NCBI GenBank assembly: GCA_964344785.1
Contig: CAYFOR010000142.1
Location: 1 to 6,649, forward strand
Reading direction: 5' to 3'
From: Thiopontia sp964344785
Lineage (GTDB): Bacteria > Pseudomonadota > Gammaproteobacteria > GCF-002020875
Length of the DNA stretch: 6,649 nucleotides
Of this stretch, positions 6,617 to 6,649 are shown one piece after another. A program made the position numbers and the translations under genes. Positions within the stretch are counted from its first letter, which is position 1; each line of letters starts with the position of its first letter. A model generated the notes under the pieces. That model was not told the origin of the DNA, did no database searches, and saw only the letters and a program-made list of their open reading frames with translations.

Positions 6617-6649
6617 ACAGGCCAAAAACTCATTTGACTGCATAAAACA
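6599..6649. mobile_element. Probable insertion-element end (right edge of window)
   Basis: The last 51 bases carry the inverted repeat and continue into AT-richer DNA unrelated to the kinase gene. Positions 6626-6636 echo 13-23 at the same distance from the repeat edge. Because the two element ends differ inside the repeat, the simplest picture is two copies of one element in the same orientation flanking the window. The flanking bases just outside the two ends (AGACAG after 50, CATGAT before 6599) do not match, so this is not one insertion site with a target duplication. Confidence 0.6.

Noticed and set aside
6599..6643. ATG at 6643 as a true start of the kinase-like protein
   Set aside because: Codons 1-15 lie in the inverted repeat and element end, do not resemble a HisKA domain, and the frame is open beyond this ATG to the window edge.
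1..6649. CRISPR array, tRNA, rRNA, riboswitch or defence system
   Set aside because: No regularly spaced direct repeats, no cloverleaf or rRNA-like sequence, and no nuclease, reverse transcriptase or toxin-like gene was seen on either strand.

Overview
The window is about 6.6 kb of moderately GC-rich DNA with the look of a gammaproteobacterium. This is inferred from the protein motifs, codon choice and the signalling-gene repertoire; no rRNA or other marker gene is present. A secreted Trp/Gly/Pro-Trp-repeat protein resembles, in composition only, the sulfur-globule envelope proteins of sulfur-oxidising Gammaproteobacteria. A sulfur oxidiser is therefore a reasonable but unproven guess.

Layout. 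(1) Positions 1-50 and 6599-6649 look like the ends of an insertion element outside the window: an 18-bp perfect inverted repeat lies at 33-50 and 6599-6616. (2) Positions 51-236 hold no confident gene, only a short reading frame with a good Shine-Dalgarno that the left element end cuts into. (3) Positions 237-4824, minus strand, form a compact three-gene operon: an NrtA/CmpA-like periplasmic binding protein, a Cache-type methyl-accepting chemotaxis protein (MCP) without a recognisable HAMP, and a CheR methyltransferase with a C-terminal TPR region. (4) Positions 4825-4955 are a divergent regulatory gap. (5) Positions 4956-5597, plus strand, encode the exported Trp-rich repeat protein. (6) A perfect 13-bp-stem hairpin at 5612-5640 sits in the convergent gap. 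(7) Positions 5663-6598, minus strand, are the 3' part of a hybrid sensor kinase (ATPase plus receiver domain), cut exactly at the outer edge of the right inverted repeat, so the histidine-bearing half is missing.

How the genes may work together. The binding protein has no permease or ATPase beside it and is followed immediately by an MCP and its methyltransferase. The simplest reading is a sensory module: a periplasmic protein of nitrate/bicarbonate/sulfonate-binding ancestry captures a small ligand and reports it to the MCP periplasmic domain, and CheR-TPR adapts the receptor. CheR-TPR enzymes are typical of Wsp-type and other non-flagellar chemosensory systems. The expected CheW/CheA/CheB partners are absent; they may lie, or have lain, beyond the left element end. 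The kinase remnant and the Trp-rich protein are not in this operon, and any link to it is speculative.
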